Source of the DNA: G965222505 sp965222505
GTDB taxonomy: Bacteria; Bacteroidota; Rhodothermia; Rhodothermales; DATKEJ01
Assembly: GCA_965222505.1 (NCBI GenBank)
Contig: OZ244956.1
Span: 2,914,001-2,978,000, forward strand
Length of the DNA stretch: 64,000 nucleotides
Reading direction: 5' to 3'
A program made the translations under genes and the position numbers. A model generated the notes under the pieces. It saw nothing but the letters and a program-made list of their open reading frames with translations. It ran no database searches and had not been told where the DNA came from. This document shows positions 8,544 through 18,478 of this stretch, one piece after another (positions within the stretch are counted from its first letter, which is position 1; each line of letters starts with the position of its first letter).

Positions 8544-9374
8544 ATGCCTGATTTGCTTCAAGGAAAACGCGGCGTCATTTTTGGCGCGATGGTCGAAAGC
8601 AGCATCGCCTGGGCCGTCGCCGAAGCCGCCTACCGGGAAGGCGCACAATTTGTACTGTCCAATGCACCCGTGACCCAACGGTTCGGCAAATTGGAAGAAC
8701 TCTCTGCCCAAACCGGAAATGCCCCCGTCATCTACGCGGATGCCACCGATGACGAAAGCCTCCAGTCCCTGTTCGAGCAAGCCAAAGAACACTTCGGCGG
8801 GCCGATTGATTTTATCGTACACTCTATCGGAATGGGGATGAACGTGCGCAAAAAGCGGGCCTATGAGAACCTGAGGTACGACTGGTACCAACGCACGCTG
8901 GACGTCTCTGCCGTTAGCTTGCACCGCGTCGTGACGGCGGCTCTTGAAACCGATGCCCTGAACAACGGCGGGTCCATTGTTGCCATGAGCTACATCGGTG
9001 CCCAACGGATCTTCTCGGAGTACTCGGAAATGGGAGATGCCAAGGCGCTGCTGGAATCCATCGTCCGGTCCTATGGCTACCGCTTGGGCAAACGCAAGAT
9101 TCGGATCAATGCCATCTCCCAAAGCCCTACCAAAACCACAGCCGGGAAAGGCATTACCGGGTTCGATGCCATGTTTGCGTTCGCCGAAAAAATGTCACCC
9201 CTCGGCAATGCCGATGCTGCCAGTTGCGCCGATTATACCGTTACCCTCCTCAGCGACCTGACGCGCATGGTCACGATGCAAACCCTGTACCACGACGGCG
9301 GATTTAATGCAATGGGCATCTCGGATCAAACCATTGAAGCACTTGGGGCCGCATTCGGGCAACAAGACGGCTAA
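8544..9374 (+). CDS. fabI: Enoyl-[acyl-carrier-protein] reductase (NADH)
   Basis: This 276-residue short-chain-dehydrogenase-type protein catalyses the last reduction of type II fatty-acid synthesis. It starts MPDLLQGKRGVIFGAMVESSIAWAVA, the FabI form of the nucleotide-binding loop. The active-site region SYIGAQRIFSEYSEMGDAKALLE keeps the Tyr and Lys in FabI spacing. The end YHDGGFNAMGI is also typical. The much longer open frame upstream belongs to suhB in another frame. Confidence 0.93.
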   Translation: MPDLLQGKRGVIFGAMVESSIAWAVAEAAYREGAQFVLSNAPVTQRFGKLEELSAQTGNAPVIYADATDDESLQSLFEQAKEHFGGPIDFIVHSIGMGMNVRKKRAYENLRYDWYQRTLDVSAVSLHRVVTAALETDALNNGGSIVAMSYIGAQRIFSEYSEMGDAKALLESIVRSYGYRLGKRKIRINAISQSPTKTTAGKGITGFDAMFAFAEKMSPLGNADAASCADYTVTLLSDLTRMVTMQTLYHDGGFNAMGISDQTIEALGAAFGQQDG

Positions 9375-10917
9375 ACCTGTACCTGGAGCCCTGTTCAAAT
9401 GGCTGGGGGTGCTGGTCCTCGCCTGGTGTTGGGGGTGCCGGGACGCACCGCCACCCGTACAACCCGGCGTGGATGTGCAGCACTACAGGCTGCACCTGCG
9501 CCTGGACCCCGCTACCTGGCACCTCAACGGCCACGCGCATATTCGTCTTACCCGCCCGGATTCCCTGGACACCATCCGGCTGCACCTGGCCGATTTAACC
9601 GTAGACTCGATGTGGGTCGACGGGCAGCTCGTTCGTTTTCAACACGCGGGCGTGCATCTGTACCTGCCGCTTTGCACGCAGGCCACGTCAACGGAAATTG
9701 ACATCTGGTACCACGGCATCCCTGCGCGTGGGCTCCATACCGAAACCGTCTACGGCGAGCCGGTAGTCTTTACGGACACCTGGCCGGAGGATACCCGGGG
9801 GTGGATGCCTGCCGTGGATCATCCCTCGGACCCGGCAGCCTTTTCCTTCACGCTGGAGGTACCCGTTGGGTATGAGGCCGTCGCCAATGGCCGGCTTCAG
9901 GCACAGGATACCCTGGGCGCCAGCGTCCGAACGATGTGGCATCTGGAAGCACCCGCGCCGACCTATGCCTTTGCCTTTGCGGTATCGGATTTTGAGGTGC
10001 GGCATACCACCCTTGCTGACACGTTGCCCATCCAGTACTACCTGTTGCCCCCCGATGTCCACCAGGCCCGGCGGTTGCACCGCGTGCCGGGGGCCCTGGC
10101 CTATTTCTCTGCGTTGACCGCCCCTTATCCGTATACAAACTTTGCGATCGTGCAGGTGCCAATCCACAATGCCGGTATGGAAAATGCCGCGCTCCCGTTT
10201 CTCAATACCGATCTGTTTCGCACGGGTGCTGATCTGGAACAGGTAGCCGTCCATGAGGCCGCACACCAATGGTTTGGTAACCGCGTGGTGTTGCAGGATT
10301 GGCGTGACCTCTGGCTTTCCGAAGGTATGGCCACCTACCTGACCTTGCTCTTTTATGGGGAGATGGACGGCGTAGAGGCTATACGGCAGCGTAAGGTGGA
10401 CCTGGTCCGGCAAGCCTTTCAGGTCAATGCAACCGGCACAACACTGGTGGCCGATGCTGCGCCCGATCCGGGTGCCCGGCTCACTTGGGTGCCGTACCTC
10501 AAGGGGGCAGCCGTGCTGCATCTGTTGCACTTGAAGATGGGCGATGCCGCGTTCTTTGAGGCGTTGCGAGCATTGTATGATCGTTTTTCCGGTCGGCCCA
10601 TGTCTACTGAAGCCGCACAGGCCGTCTTCGAAGAGACCTCAGGTTTGGATTTGGATGCCCTGTTTGCCTATTGGGTATATGGGTGGGGGGTACCCACCCT
10701 GGACGTGCAGTGGGTGGCAGAGACGCGGACGTTACAGTGGACGGTTCGAGGGGATGCCGGTACGCTGGACGCGGTGCCGTTCGAATTGTGCCTCAACCAG
10801 GGTGGACGTACGCGTTATGTATTGGCAGAAGATGGGCAGGCCGCATTCGCAGATTGGGGACCGGGGAGGCCTCGCGTGCAGCCCGTAGGCGTTTTATTGG
10901 AAGTTGAGCAAAAATAA
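9307..10917 (+). CDS. M1-family metallopeptidase (aminopeptidase-like lipoprotein)
   Basis: The catalytic zinc site is HEAAHQWFGNRV with the third ligand Glu 19 residues on (LWLSEGMA). The exopeptidase motif GMENAALPF precedes it. About 536 residues fits the short M1 type lacking the C-terminal ERAP domain. The N-terminus holds FKWLGVLVLAWCWGC, a lipoprotein signal with its Cys at the lipobox. The start is uncertain: the first ATG (9307) overlaps fabI by 68 bp and adds a long hydrophilic lead, while a CTG at 9391 would give an ideal signal peptide. It probably works at the periplasmic face on peptides. Confidence 0.85.
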   Translation: MQWASRIKPLKHLGPHSGNKTAKPVPGALFKWLGVLVLAWCWGCRDAPPPVQPGVDVQHYRLHLRLDPATWHLNGHAHIRLTRPDSLDTIRLHLADLTVDSMWVDGQLVRFQHAGVHLYLPLCTQATSTEIDIWYHGIPARGLHTETVYGEPVVFTDTWPEDTRGWMPAVDHPSDPAAFSFTLEVPVGYEAVANGRLQAQDTLGASVRTMWHLEAPAPTYAFAFAVSDFEVRHTTLADTLPIQYYLLPPDVHQARRLHRVPGALAYFSALTAPYPYTNFAIVQVPIHNAGMENAALPFLNTDLFRTGADLEQVAVHEAAHQWFGNRVVLQDWRDLWLSEGMATYLTLLFYGEMDGVEAIRQRKVDLVRQAFQVNATGTTLVADAAPDPGARLTWVPYLKGAAVLHLLHLKMGDAAFFEALRALYDRFSGRPMSTEAAQAVFEETSGLDLDALFAYWVYGWGVPTLDVQWVAETRTLQWTVRGDAGTLDAVPFELCLNQGGRTRYVLAEDGQAAFADWGPGRPRVQPVGVLLEVEQK

Positions 10918-11257
10918 GGCACCACAAAGCGCCTTGATTTTTTATGTTAAATCTTTCCGAATTGATACGGAGCCCTGTTTATGTGCTGCGAATGTAAAGA
11001 CACCAGGCCGTCGGTTGTTTGGTCACGGCTTGGAACGTGCCTATATTCCCGAAGCGGAAGCATATACCGATCCAGCGTACCCGTAGTATGAATTTGATCC
11101 ATGCCGCTCAAAAGCGTTTGGCATTGACGGCTGCCGAGTTGTTCCACCCGGCGCCCGGTCCACACCACACCCACTGATCCCCCGGTATTTATTTCTTCTT
11201 CGCCCTGCCATGACCTACGTCAGTTCTCCCCCATCCATTCTTACCGCATCGGCTCCA
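10918..11257. other. Intergenic stretch before queA
   Basis: No gene, repeat or clear hairpin stands out. It presumably carries the queA-ispD-ispF promoter, but I cannot point to one with confidence. Confidence 0.4.
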
Positions 11258-12304
11258 ATGAAGCTTTCTCATTTTATCTATGAATACCCGGAGGAACTCA
11301 TTGCCCGGTACCCGGCTACCCCGCGTGACACGGCCCGGATGATGGTCTTGAATCGGAAAACCCAGACCATTGAGCACCGCACCATTGCCGATTTGCCTGA
11401 GTACTTTGAAGCAGGCGATGTAATGGTCGTCAATGACACAAAGGTGTTTCCGGCCCGGTTACACGGGCACAAGGAAAAGACGGGAGCCAACATCGAAGTC
11501 TTTTTGCTTCGGGAATTGAACCAGGAAACCCGCCTCTGGGATGTGATCGTCGAACCAGCCCGCAAGATTCGCATCGGCAACAAGCTGTACTTCAAAAACG
11601 GACTTGTGGCGGAAGTGATCGACAATACCACCTCGCGGGGCCGAACCATCCGGTTTCTCTTCGATGGCAACAATGAAGAACTCTACGATGCCATAGATGA
11701 AATCGGCGAAACGCCCATCCCCCCTTATATCAAGCGGGAGGTTGAGGAATTGGACCGGGATCGGTACCAGACGATTTTTGCTCGGGAACGCGGTGCGGTA
11801 GCTGCGCCAACCGCTGGCCTCCACTTTACGCCCCGCTTGAAACGTAGCTTGTCTGACAAAGGCGTAGACATCGTACCAATCACACTTCATATAGGGCTCG
11901 GTACCTTCCGCCCGGTTGAGGTTGAAGACCTCACCAAGCACCGGATGGATTCTGAAAATTACCACATCAGCCACGAGGCGGCCCGGAACGTGAACCGGGC
12001 CCTGTCGTCAGGGCGGAACAACGTCACGATGGTTGGCACGACGGTCGTGCGGGCCGTGGAGTCCAGCATTTCGGCAGCCGGTATGCTCAAGGCAGCTTCG
12101 GGGTGGACGGATAAGTTCATCTACCCGGTCTATGAGTTTCGGATTACCCAACGGCTCCTCACCAACTTCCACATGCCCAAGTCAACCCTGTTGATGTTGG
12201 TGGCGGCGTTTTCTGATCGGGACTTTCTCCTGCACGCCTACGAAGAGGCCATCAAGGAAGAATACAGGCTGTTCTCGTTCGGTGATGCGATGTTGGTCAT
12301 ATAA
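11258..12304 (+). CDS. queA: S-adenosylmethionine:tRNA ribosyltransferase-isomerase
   Basis: This protein transfers the ribosyl part of SAM to 7-aminomethyl-7-deazaguanine in tRNA, the penultimate queuosine step. The start MKLSHFIYEYPEELIARYP is where the family normally begins; an ATG 16 codons upstream adds an unusual extension. Family blocks seen are DVMVVNDTKVFPARL, GAVAAPTAGLHFTPRL, LHIGLGTFRPVEVEDL and TNFHMPKSTLLMLVAAF. At 348 residues it is full length. ispD starts 3 bp after its stop codon. Confidence 0.95.
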   Translation: MKLSHFIYEYPEELIARYPATPRDTARMMVLNRKTQTIEHRTIADLPEYFEAGDVMVVNDTKVFPARLHGHKEKTGANIEVFLLRELNQETRLWDVIVEPARKIRIGNKLYFKNGLVAEVIDNTTSRGRTIRFLFDGNNEELYDAIDEIGETPIPPYIKREVEELDRDRYQTIFARERGAVAAPTAGLHFTPRLKRSLSDKGVDIVPITLHIGLGTFRPVEVEDLTKHRMDSENYHISHEAARNVNRALSSGRNNVTMVGTTVVRAVESSISAAGMLKAASGWTDKFIYPVYEFRITQRLLTNFHMPKSTLLMLVAAFSDRDFLLHAYEEAIKEEYRLFSFGDAMLVI

Positions 12305-12307
12305 GCA

Positions 12308-13006
12308 GTGCGCAGGAACGTTGCCGTCATCATTCCGGCTGCGGGCCGGGGCTTGCGCCTGGGAGGTACACGTAAGCAGTTTCGCCTGTTGGGCGGCAAA
12401 CCCCTGCTGGTCCAAACCCTACTGGTTTTTGACCGCCATCCTGAGGTTCGCCACCTCGTTGTGGTCTGTCCGGCCGATGCCGTGGAAGCCATGCGCACCC
12501 ATTTACCGGACTACGATCTGCAAACGCCCTTTCAGGTGGTCGCCGGTGGAGCAACCCGGCAAGCGTCCGTCGGGAAAGGATTGGAAGCCCTCCCCCAAAA
12601 CGTAGCTGTGGTGTTGGTCCATGACGGCGTCCGGCCATTCGTGGAGCCAACTCAGGTGCAAGCGGTCATTGACGAAGCCCGAACCCATGGCGGGGCAGCG
12701 TTGGCCGTGCCGGTGACCGATACCCTTCGGCTGGGTACGGATGGGGTTTTTAGAGAGACGGTGCCCCGAGAGGGACTGTACCGGATGCAAACGCCCCAGG
12801 GCTTTCGGGTGGATTGGTTGCGCAGGGCACATGACGCGGCACGGCGCAAAGGCCGGGTCGGGACGGATGAGGTGGCGCTTGTTGAGCAGGTTGGGTATTC
12901 AGTACGAATGGTCCCCGGTAGTGCACGAAACATCAAGATTACAACGGCAGCAGATTGGGCTGTAGCCCAGGTGTTATGGTCTGAACCCCAAACCCCCAAA
13001 ACATGA
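12308..13006 (+). CDS. ispD: 2-C-methyl-D-erythritol 4-phosphate cytidylyltransferase
   Basis: This is an MEP isoprenoid pathway enzyme that joins CTP with MEP. It shows the nucleotidyltransferase start VAVIIPAAGRGLRLGG and the lysine of TRKQFRLLGG. It also has VLVHDGVRPFV, TVPREGLYRMQTPQGF and a C-terminal NIKITTAADW. It uses a GTG start at 12308 right after queA. The last 4 bp overlap the ispF start (ATGA), the usual ispDF coupling. Confidence 0.95.
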   Translation: MRRNVAVIIPAAGRGLRLGGTRKQFRLLGGKPLLVQTLLVFDRHPEVRHLVVVCPADAVEAMRTHLPDYDLQTPFQVVAGGATRQASVGKGLEALPQNVAVVLVHDGVRPFVEPTQVQAVIDEARTHGGAALAVPVTDTLRLGTDGVFRETVPREGLYRMQTPQGFRVDWLRRAHDAARRKGRVGTDEVALVEQVGYSVRMVPGSARNIKITTAADWAVAQVLWSEPQTPKT

Positions 13007-13479
13007 CGCGGGTCGGATTAGGATATGACGTACACCGGCTGGTTGAGGGACGGCCCCTCATTCTGGGCGGGGTCAATGTACCGCACGAGACAGGTCTGGC
13101 CGGCCACTCGGATGCCGACGTCCTGCTACACGCCATCGCCGATGCCCTGTTGGGTGCTGCTGCCCTGGGAGACATCGGCGCGCACTTCCCGGATACGGAC
13201 GAAAAGTGGAAGGGGGCCGACAGTGCGATGCTACTGGCCGAAGTGGCCCAACGAGTACGGGCCGAGGGATTTGAGATCGTCAACATCGACAGCACCATTG
13301 CCATGCAGCGGCCCAAACTTCGGCCCTACATCGACCCCATGCGGCACCGCATTGCCGAGGTGTTACAGATAGACATAACGCAGGTTTCGGTAAAGGCCAC
13401 CACCACGGAACGCCTTGGTTTTGTAGGGCAAGAAGCGGGTGTGGCAGCCTATGCCATTTGTGCATTAACAACCGGTTAG
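13003..13479 (+). CDS. ispF: 2-C-methyl-D-erythritol 2,4-cyclodiphosphate synthase
   Basis: This 158-residue protein has the family start VGLGYDVHRLVEGRPLILGG, whose DVH supplies zinc ligands. GHSDADVLLHAIADALLGA, DIGAHFPDTD and KATTTERLGFVG follow, all diagnostic. It cyclises CDP-ME 2-phosphate. It overlaps ispD by 4 bp. Its product step follows IspE, which is not in this window. Confidence 0.96.
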   Translation: MTRVGLGYDVHRLVEGRPLILGGVNVPHETGLAGHSDADVLLHAIADALLGAAALGDIGAHFPDTDEKWKGADSAMLLAEVAQRVRAEGFEIVNIDSTIAMQRPKLRPYIDPMRHRIAEVLQIDITQVSVKATTTERLGFVGQEAGVAAYAICALTTG

Positions 13480-13588
13480 CCCGACACACCTTCTCGGCCA
13501 AACCATACGTCGTGTCAGGGACGAATATTCACGCAACACACAGCACGCATTCCGGTTCAAGCAACCCGATTAAATATTTGCACATCCC

Positions 13589-14251
13589 ATGGTCGAACTG
13601 TTTTCGGACTTTTTCAACTGGCTGGCGGCGTTACCGCCGGTTTGGATGTACGTGATGCTGTTTGTCATTGCGTATGGGGAGAACGTCATGCCCCCTATTC
13701 CGGGGGATATGGTGATTGTGTTCGGGGGGTACATGGCGGCCCGTGGCGTACTGAGTTTTTCGTTGGTGGTGCTGTTGTGTGTGCTGGGGGGAGCCCTCGG
13801 GTTCATGAGCATGTTTTATCCCGGATGGCGAGCCGGTAATGCTGCTGTAGATCCAAAGCGTATGCGGTGGTTGCCCAAGGCTCAGGTGCAGAAGGCTCGG
13901 GTCTGGTTGCAGAAGTATGGGTATGGCCTCATTGCCGCCAATCGGTTTCTGGCCGGGATGCGGTCGGTGATTGCGCTGAGTGCCGGGATTGCCCGGATGC
14001 GCCCCTGGCCGGTCTGTTTCTACGCGACGTTAAGCGCGACGGTATGGACGGTACTCATTGCCTATCTCGGGTATATGGTTGGGGATAACTGGCAAATCAT
14101 CGGCGAATGGCTTCGCCTCTATGGCCGGATCACGTTCTGGATCATGGCCGCCAGCCTGGCTGTTTACTGGACCTGGCGCTGGAACCAACCTCGTAAAACC
14201 GAATCCGAGGCCAACACCCAGCCCCAGGATCGCACCGTCAACACCCCCTGA
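13589..14251 (+). CDS. DedA family membrane protein
   Basis: This 220-residue protein has several hydrophobic helices and the DedA signatures: ENVMPPIPGDMVIVFGGYMAARG near the N-terminus and AANRFLAGMRSVIALSAGIARM in the middle (re-entrant loops). DedA/VTT proteins act as proton-coupled lipid-carrier flippases (for example undecaprenyl phosphate). The second half of the first motif region (GFMSMFYPGWRAG) departs from the usual Gly-rich pattern. A short, Gln/Thr-rich cytoplasmic tail follows the last helix. Confidence 0.85.
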   Translation: MVELFSDFFNWLAALPPVWMYVMLFVIAYGENVMPPIPGDMVIVFGGYMAARGVLSFSLVVLLCVLGGALGFMSMFYPGWRAGNAAVDPKRMRWLPKAQVQKARVWLQKYGYGLIAANRFLAGMRSVIALSAGIARMRPWPVCFYATLSATVWTVLIAYLGYMVGDNWQIIGEWLRLYGRITFWIMAASLAVYWTWRWNQPRKTESEANTQPQDRTVNTP

Positions 14252-14363
14252 CGATGTTTGGTTCTTCTTATTTTCTTTGCTAAGAATCGGTGGGACTGGT
14301 TGACAATCGAATCACGATTTGGCTAAATTAGAAGTCTTGCCCCTTTTGGAGGGGTTAAGCCAA

Positions 14364-14436
14364 GCTGGCGTAGCTCAGTTGGTAGAGCAGCTGATTTGTA
14401 ATCAGCAGGTCGGGGGTTCGAGTCCCTCCGCCAGCT
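14364..14436 (+). tRNA. tRNA-Thr (TGT)
   Basis: A 73-nt cloverleaf with acceptor stem GCTGGCG/CGCCAGC and anticodon loop TTTGTAA. It is the first of four tRNAs directly upstream of tuf. CCA is not encoded. Confidence 0.95.
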
Positions 14437-14467
14437 CTTCAGACTTCAGAGTCAAGCCGAAACGACT

Positions 14468-14549
14468 GGGCAGGTACCGAAGCGGTCAAACGGGGCAGAC
14501 TGTAAATCTGCTGGCTATGCCTTCGGAGGTTCGAATCCTTCCCTGCCCA
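14468..14549 (+). tRNA. tRNA-Tyr (GTA)
   Basis: An 82-nt class II tRNA with acceptor GGGCAGG/CCTGCCC, anticodon loop ACTGTAA reading GTA, and a long variable arm. Confidence 0.94.
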
Positions 14550-14559
14550 CTGCTTGTTT

Positions 14560-14632
14560 GCGGGAGTAGCTCAGTTGGTAGAGCATCAGCCTTCCAAGCT
14601 GAGGGTCGCGAGTTCGAGTCTCGTCTCCCGCT
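14560..14632 (+). tRNA. tRNA-Gly (TCC)
   Basis: A 73-nt cloverleaf with acceptor GCGGGAG/CTCCCGC and anticodon loop CTTCCAA. It lies 10 bp after tRNA-Tyr. Confidence 0.95.
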
Positions 14633-14680
14633 CTCTCGGGCACCAGGGCACGGCTTGCCGTAACTCATGTGCCCAAGGAG

Positions 14681-14752
<72 letters not shown>

Positions 14753-14841
14753 CTTGGCCTTCCTGAAGCGGGTTGGCCGGACCTTATTCATCGGTCCAAA
14801 CGGCGTAGGCACACGCCCTGGCTAATATCCGTTCTTTGACC

Positions 14842-14873
14842 TTTGCACAGCAAAATCAAAGAACCATTATAAT
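14842..14873 (+). promoter_or_regulatory. Possible tuf promoter
   Basis: TTTGCA at 14842-14847 and TATAAT at 14868-14873 are 20 bp apart, resembling a Bacteroidota TTTG upstream box with an AT-rich -7 region, 35 bp before the tuf ATG. Judged by eye only. Confidence 0.3.
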
Positions 14874-14908
14874 TACTCACCTGTTTTCGTTTTTGCATTG
14901 TAAACATC

Positions 14909-16099
<1,191 letters not shown>

Positions 16100-16110
16100 G
16101 AAAAGGGTTC

Positions 16111-16180
16111 TACGTTCTACGTGCGACGTTCTACGTTAATTCGACCGGACGTCCACGTAGAACATAGAACGTAGAACGTA
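16111..16180. repeat. Inverted repeat with word-repeat arms
   Basis: Arms 16111-16136 and 16155-16180 are 26 nt each, complementary except for a few positions. Each is built from copies of ACGTTCT. It lies between tuf and tRNA-Trp and could act as a processing or terminator hairpin. Confidence 0.8.
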
Positions 16181-16185
16181 CACAT

Positions 16186-16258
16186 ACGGGAGTAGCTCAA
16201 TTGGTAGAGCGACGGTCTCCAAAACCGTAGGTTGCGGGTTCAAGTCCTGCCTCCCGTG
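16186..16258 (+). tRNA. tRNA-Trp (CCA anticodon)
   Basis: A 73-nt cloverleaf with acceptor ACGGGAG/CTCCCGT and anticodon loop CTCCAAA. Unlike the upstream tRNAs, it is followed by a genomic CCA (16259-16261). Confidence 0.95.
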
Positions 16259-16287
16259 CCATAAAAATTAAGCACAACCCTATTGTT

Positions 16288-16476
16288 ATGAGTAAAATCG
16301 TATCCTACATACAGGAAGTAAACAAGGAAACCCGGAAGGTGAGTTGGCCCTCTCGCAAAGAGTTGATCGACAACACGGCCCTTACCCTTTTTGCGTCCCT
16401 CTTTGTGGCCTTGGTCATCTTCGGTGAGGATCAAATCATCAGCCGCATCCTTCAGTTTATCTATGCCCTGTTGTAA
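16288..16476 (+). CDS. secE: Preprotein translocase subunit SecE
   Basis: This 62-residue single-span protein clamps SecY in the Sec translocon. It has the conserved amphipathic start (YIQEVNKETRKVSWPSRKEL) and one membrane helix after it. Its position between tRNA-Trp and nusG is the standard one. The short single-helix form is normal outside Enterobacteria. Confidence 0.95.
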   Translation: MSKIVSYIQEVNKETRKVSWPSRKELIDNTALTLFASLFVALVIFGEDQIISRILQFIYALL

Positions 16477-16509
16477 TCCATCGGGCACAACAAGGGTTGG
16501 AGCAATGTC

Positions 16510-17064
16510 ATGGCACTAAAGAAACCCCAGGTTCGGAAATGGTATGTACTGCGTACCCTCTCCGGCCACGAGAAAAAAGTAAAGCAATACCTGGAAAGTG
16601 AAGTCGAACGCCTGGGTATGGAAGACCGGCTCTCGCAGATCCTGATTCCTACCGAAACGGTTTTCGAGATGCGAAAGGGCAAGAAGCGGACCCGCGAAAA
16701 GACCTTTTTCCCCGGCTACATCCTCGTGGAAGCCCTCCTGGATAACGACCTGACCCACGTCGTGACGGGCCTGCCTTCGGTCATCGGGTTTCTTTCTGCG
16801 GGCAAAGAGCCGGTCGCATTGCGTCCGGATGAAGTCAACCGCATCCTGGGGCGCATGGACGAAGCCCGGGAAGCCGGGGAACAACCGGAAATCCCCTTCA
16901 ACATGGGCGACCGCGTCAAGGTCATCGACGGGCCGTTCAACAACTTCTCCGGGGCCATCGAAGAAGTCTACCCTGACAAAATGAAGGTCAAGGTGATGGT
17001 GTCCATCTTTGGGCGTAAAACGCCGCTTGAACTGGACTACCTGCAGGTGGAACGCGAAGAGTAA
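16510..17064 (+). CDS. nusG: Transcription termination/antitermination factor NusG
   Basis: The 184 residues form an NGN domain (KWYVLRTLSGHEKKVKQYL, then FFPGYILVEALLDNDLTHVV) and a C-terminal KOW domain (GDRVKVIDGPFNNFSGAIEEV). It binds RNA polymerase to control pausing and couple transcription to ribosomes. It sits 33 bp after secE and upstream of the L11-L1 operon. Confidence 0.96.
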   Translation: MALKKPQVRKWYVLRTLSGHEKKVKQYLESEVERLGMEDRLSQILIPTETVFEMRKGKKRTREKTFFPGYILVEALLDNDLTHVVTGLPSVIGFLSAGKEPVALRPDEVNRILGRMDEAREAGEQPEIPFNMGDRVKVIDGPFNNFSGAIEEVYPDKMKVKVMVSIFGRKTPLELDYLQVEREE

Positions 17065-17147
17065 ATCCGACGCACCCCTAACGCATCGGAACCATTATTC
17101 GATACGTCGATAGAACCCAGTCTGCAAAAAATTAACCCAAACCCAGC

Positions 17148-17195
17148 GCGGGAGCATCATGGGGCCTGAAGCCCGGCATGATGCGTTTGCACCGC
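17148..17195 (+). promoter_or_regulatory. Hairpin leader before rplK, possible L1-type regulatory site
   Basis: GCGGGAGC at 17148-17155 opens a stem whose 8-bp core (17154-17161 with 17177-17184) is GCATCATG/CATGATGC. After GTTTGCA the outer CCGC (17192-17195) closes on GCGG. The same layout (GCGGGAGC, stem, short 3' bulge, ACCGC) recurs before rplA, which suggests autoregulation of the L11-L1 operon. Confidence 0.45.
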
Positions 17196-17204
17196 GAATA
17201 CGTT

Positions 17205-17648
17205 ATGGCAAAAAAGATAGACGGCTTCATTAAGCTGCAAATCAAAGCCGGTCAGGCCAACCCCGCCCCTCCTATTGGCCCGGCCCTCGGCCAGCACGGT
17301 GTGAATATCATGGAGTTCTGCAAGCAATTCAACGCGGTCACGCAAGACCGTATGGGCTTGATTCTTCCGGTGGTGATCACCGTCTTTGCCGACAAATCCT
17401 TCAATTTCATCGTCAAGAGTCCACCCGCCGCCGTTTTGCTGAAAAAAGCGGCAGGCCTGGACAAGGGCAGCCCCGACTCGCTCCGCCAGAAAATTGGCAC
17501 CGTGACGTGGCAACAATGCCGGGACATCGCCGAGCAAAAGATGAAAGACCTCAACGCTTTTGACCTGGATCAGGGTGCGGCTATGATTGCCGGTACCGCC
17601 CGGTCTATGGGGTTGGAAGTCGAAGGTCGGCCCGGTGCAGAAGCCTAA
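17205..17648 (+). CDS. rplK: 50S ribosomal protein L11
   Basis: This 147-residue protein of the GTPase-associated centre has the diagnostic QANPAPPIGPALGQHGVNIMEFCKQFN split across the N-terminal domain, plus SPPAAVLLKKAAGL and GTARSMGLEVEG. The start MAKKIDGFIKLQIKAGQ is the family standard; an ATG 9 codons earlier lies in the leader hairpin. It is first in the L11-L1-L10-L12-rpoBC cluster. Confidence 0.96.
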   Translation: MAKKIDGFIKLQIKAGQANPAPPIGPALGQHGVNIMEFCKQFNAVTQDRMGLILPVVITVFADKSFNFIVKSPPAAVLLKKAAGLDKGSPDSLRQKIGTVTWQQCRDIAEQKMKDLNAFDLDQGAAMIAGTARSMGLEVEGRPGAEA

Positions 17649-17686
17649 CCCGTGGTCACGCACGGCCCGAAACGCCAAAACCACAT

Positions 17687-17720
17687 GCGGGAGCCTGTAT
17701 CCATCAGGCGCTTGAACCGC
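17687..17720 (+). promoter_or_regulatory. Hairpin before rplA, same layout as the rplK leader
   Basis: GCGGGAGC (17687-17694), the inner stem CCTG/CAGG, then TTGAACCGC ending at 17720 repeats the plan of the rplK leader. It lies 16 bp before the rplA ATG. Confidence 0.45.
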
Positions 17721-17736
17721 AAAACCCCAAACACCC

Positions 17737-18447
17737 ATGTCCAAAAAGAAAGGAAAGCGCTATCGGCGGGCACAGGAAATGTTGGCTGAAGCCACACTTC
17801 CCTGCACCCTGGCCGAAGCGGCCACGCTGGTCAAAAAGGTCTCGATGGCCAAATTTGACGAGTCGATTGACATCGACGTGCGCCTGGGCGTCGATCCCCG
17901 TCGTGCCGATCAAATGGTCCGGGGCACCGTTGCCCTTCCCCACGGCACCGGCAAGGAAATCCGTGTGCTGGTACTGACCGACGAAGGCCAGCAAGCCGCT
18001 GCCAAAGAAGCCGGCGCCGACCACGTCGGCCTTGACGATTACGTCGAGAAAATTCAGGGTGGCTGGACCGATGTTGACGTCGTGATCGCGACGCCAAACG
18101 TGATGAGTAAGGTCGGTCGGCTGGGCCGCGTCCTCGGTCCACGCGGCTTGATGCCGAACCCCAAAAGCGGCACTGTGACCAAAGATGTTGCCGCCGCTGT
18201 AAAGGCCGTTAAGGCCGGTAAGATTGACTTCCGGGTAGACAAGTTCGGAAACATCCATACGGCTATTGCACGGGCTTCCTTTACGCCTGAGCAAATCCTG
18301 GAAAATGTCGAAACCTTTATGCGGGAAATTTTACGCCTGCGCCCGGCAGCCGCAAAAGGCCAATATGTGCGCTCCGTCTCGCTGGCCCCGACCATGGGGC
18401 CTGCCGTACCTGTGGATCACCTCGCTGCGGTGTCCTCGCTGCGCTAA
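17737..18447 (+). CDS. rplA: 50S ribosomal protein L1
   Basis: This 236-residue stalk protein binds 23S rRNA and usually represses its own operon by binding the mRNA. Motifs seen are DESIDIDVRLGVDPRRADQM, GRLGRVLGPRGLMPNPKSGT and GKIDFRVDKFGNIHTAIA. Full length. The two hairpins ahead of rplK and rplA are candidate targets for it. Confidence 0.97.
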   Translation: MSKKKGKRYRRAQEMLAEATLPCTLAEAATLVKKVSMAKFDESIDIDVRLGVDPRRADQMVRGTVALPHGTGKEIRVLVLTDEGQQAAAKEAGADHVGLDDYVEKIQGGWTDVDVVIATPNVMSKVGRLGRVLGPRGLMPNPKSGTVTKDVAAAVKAVKAGKIDFRVDKFGNIHTAIARASFTPEQILENVETFMREILRLRPAAAKGQYVRSVSLAPTMGPAVPVDHLAAVSSLR

Positions 18448-18478
18448 CCTGCCTTTTGCCCCTAGACTTTAAGCGATC

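Noticed and set aside
14319..14663. 114-codon frame across three tRNA genes
   Set aside because: Its whole length is tRNA sequence; open by chance.
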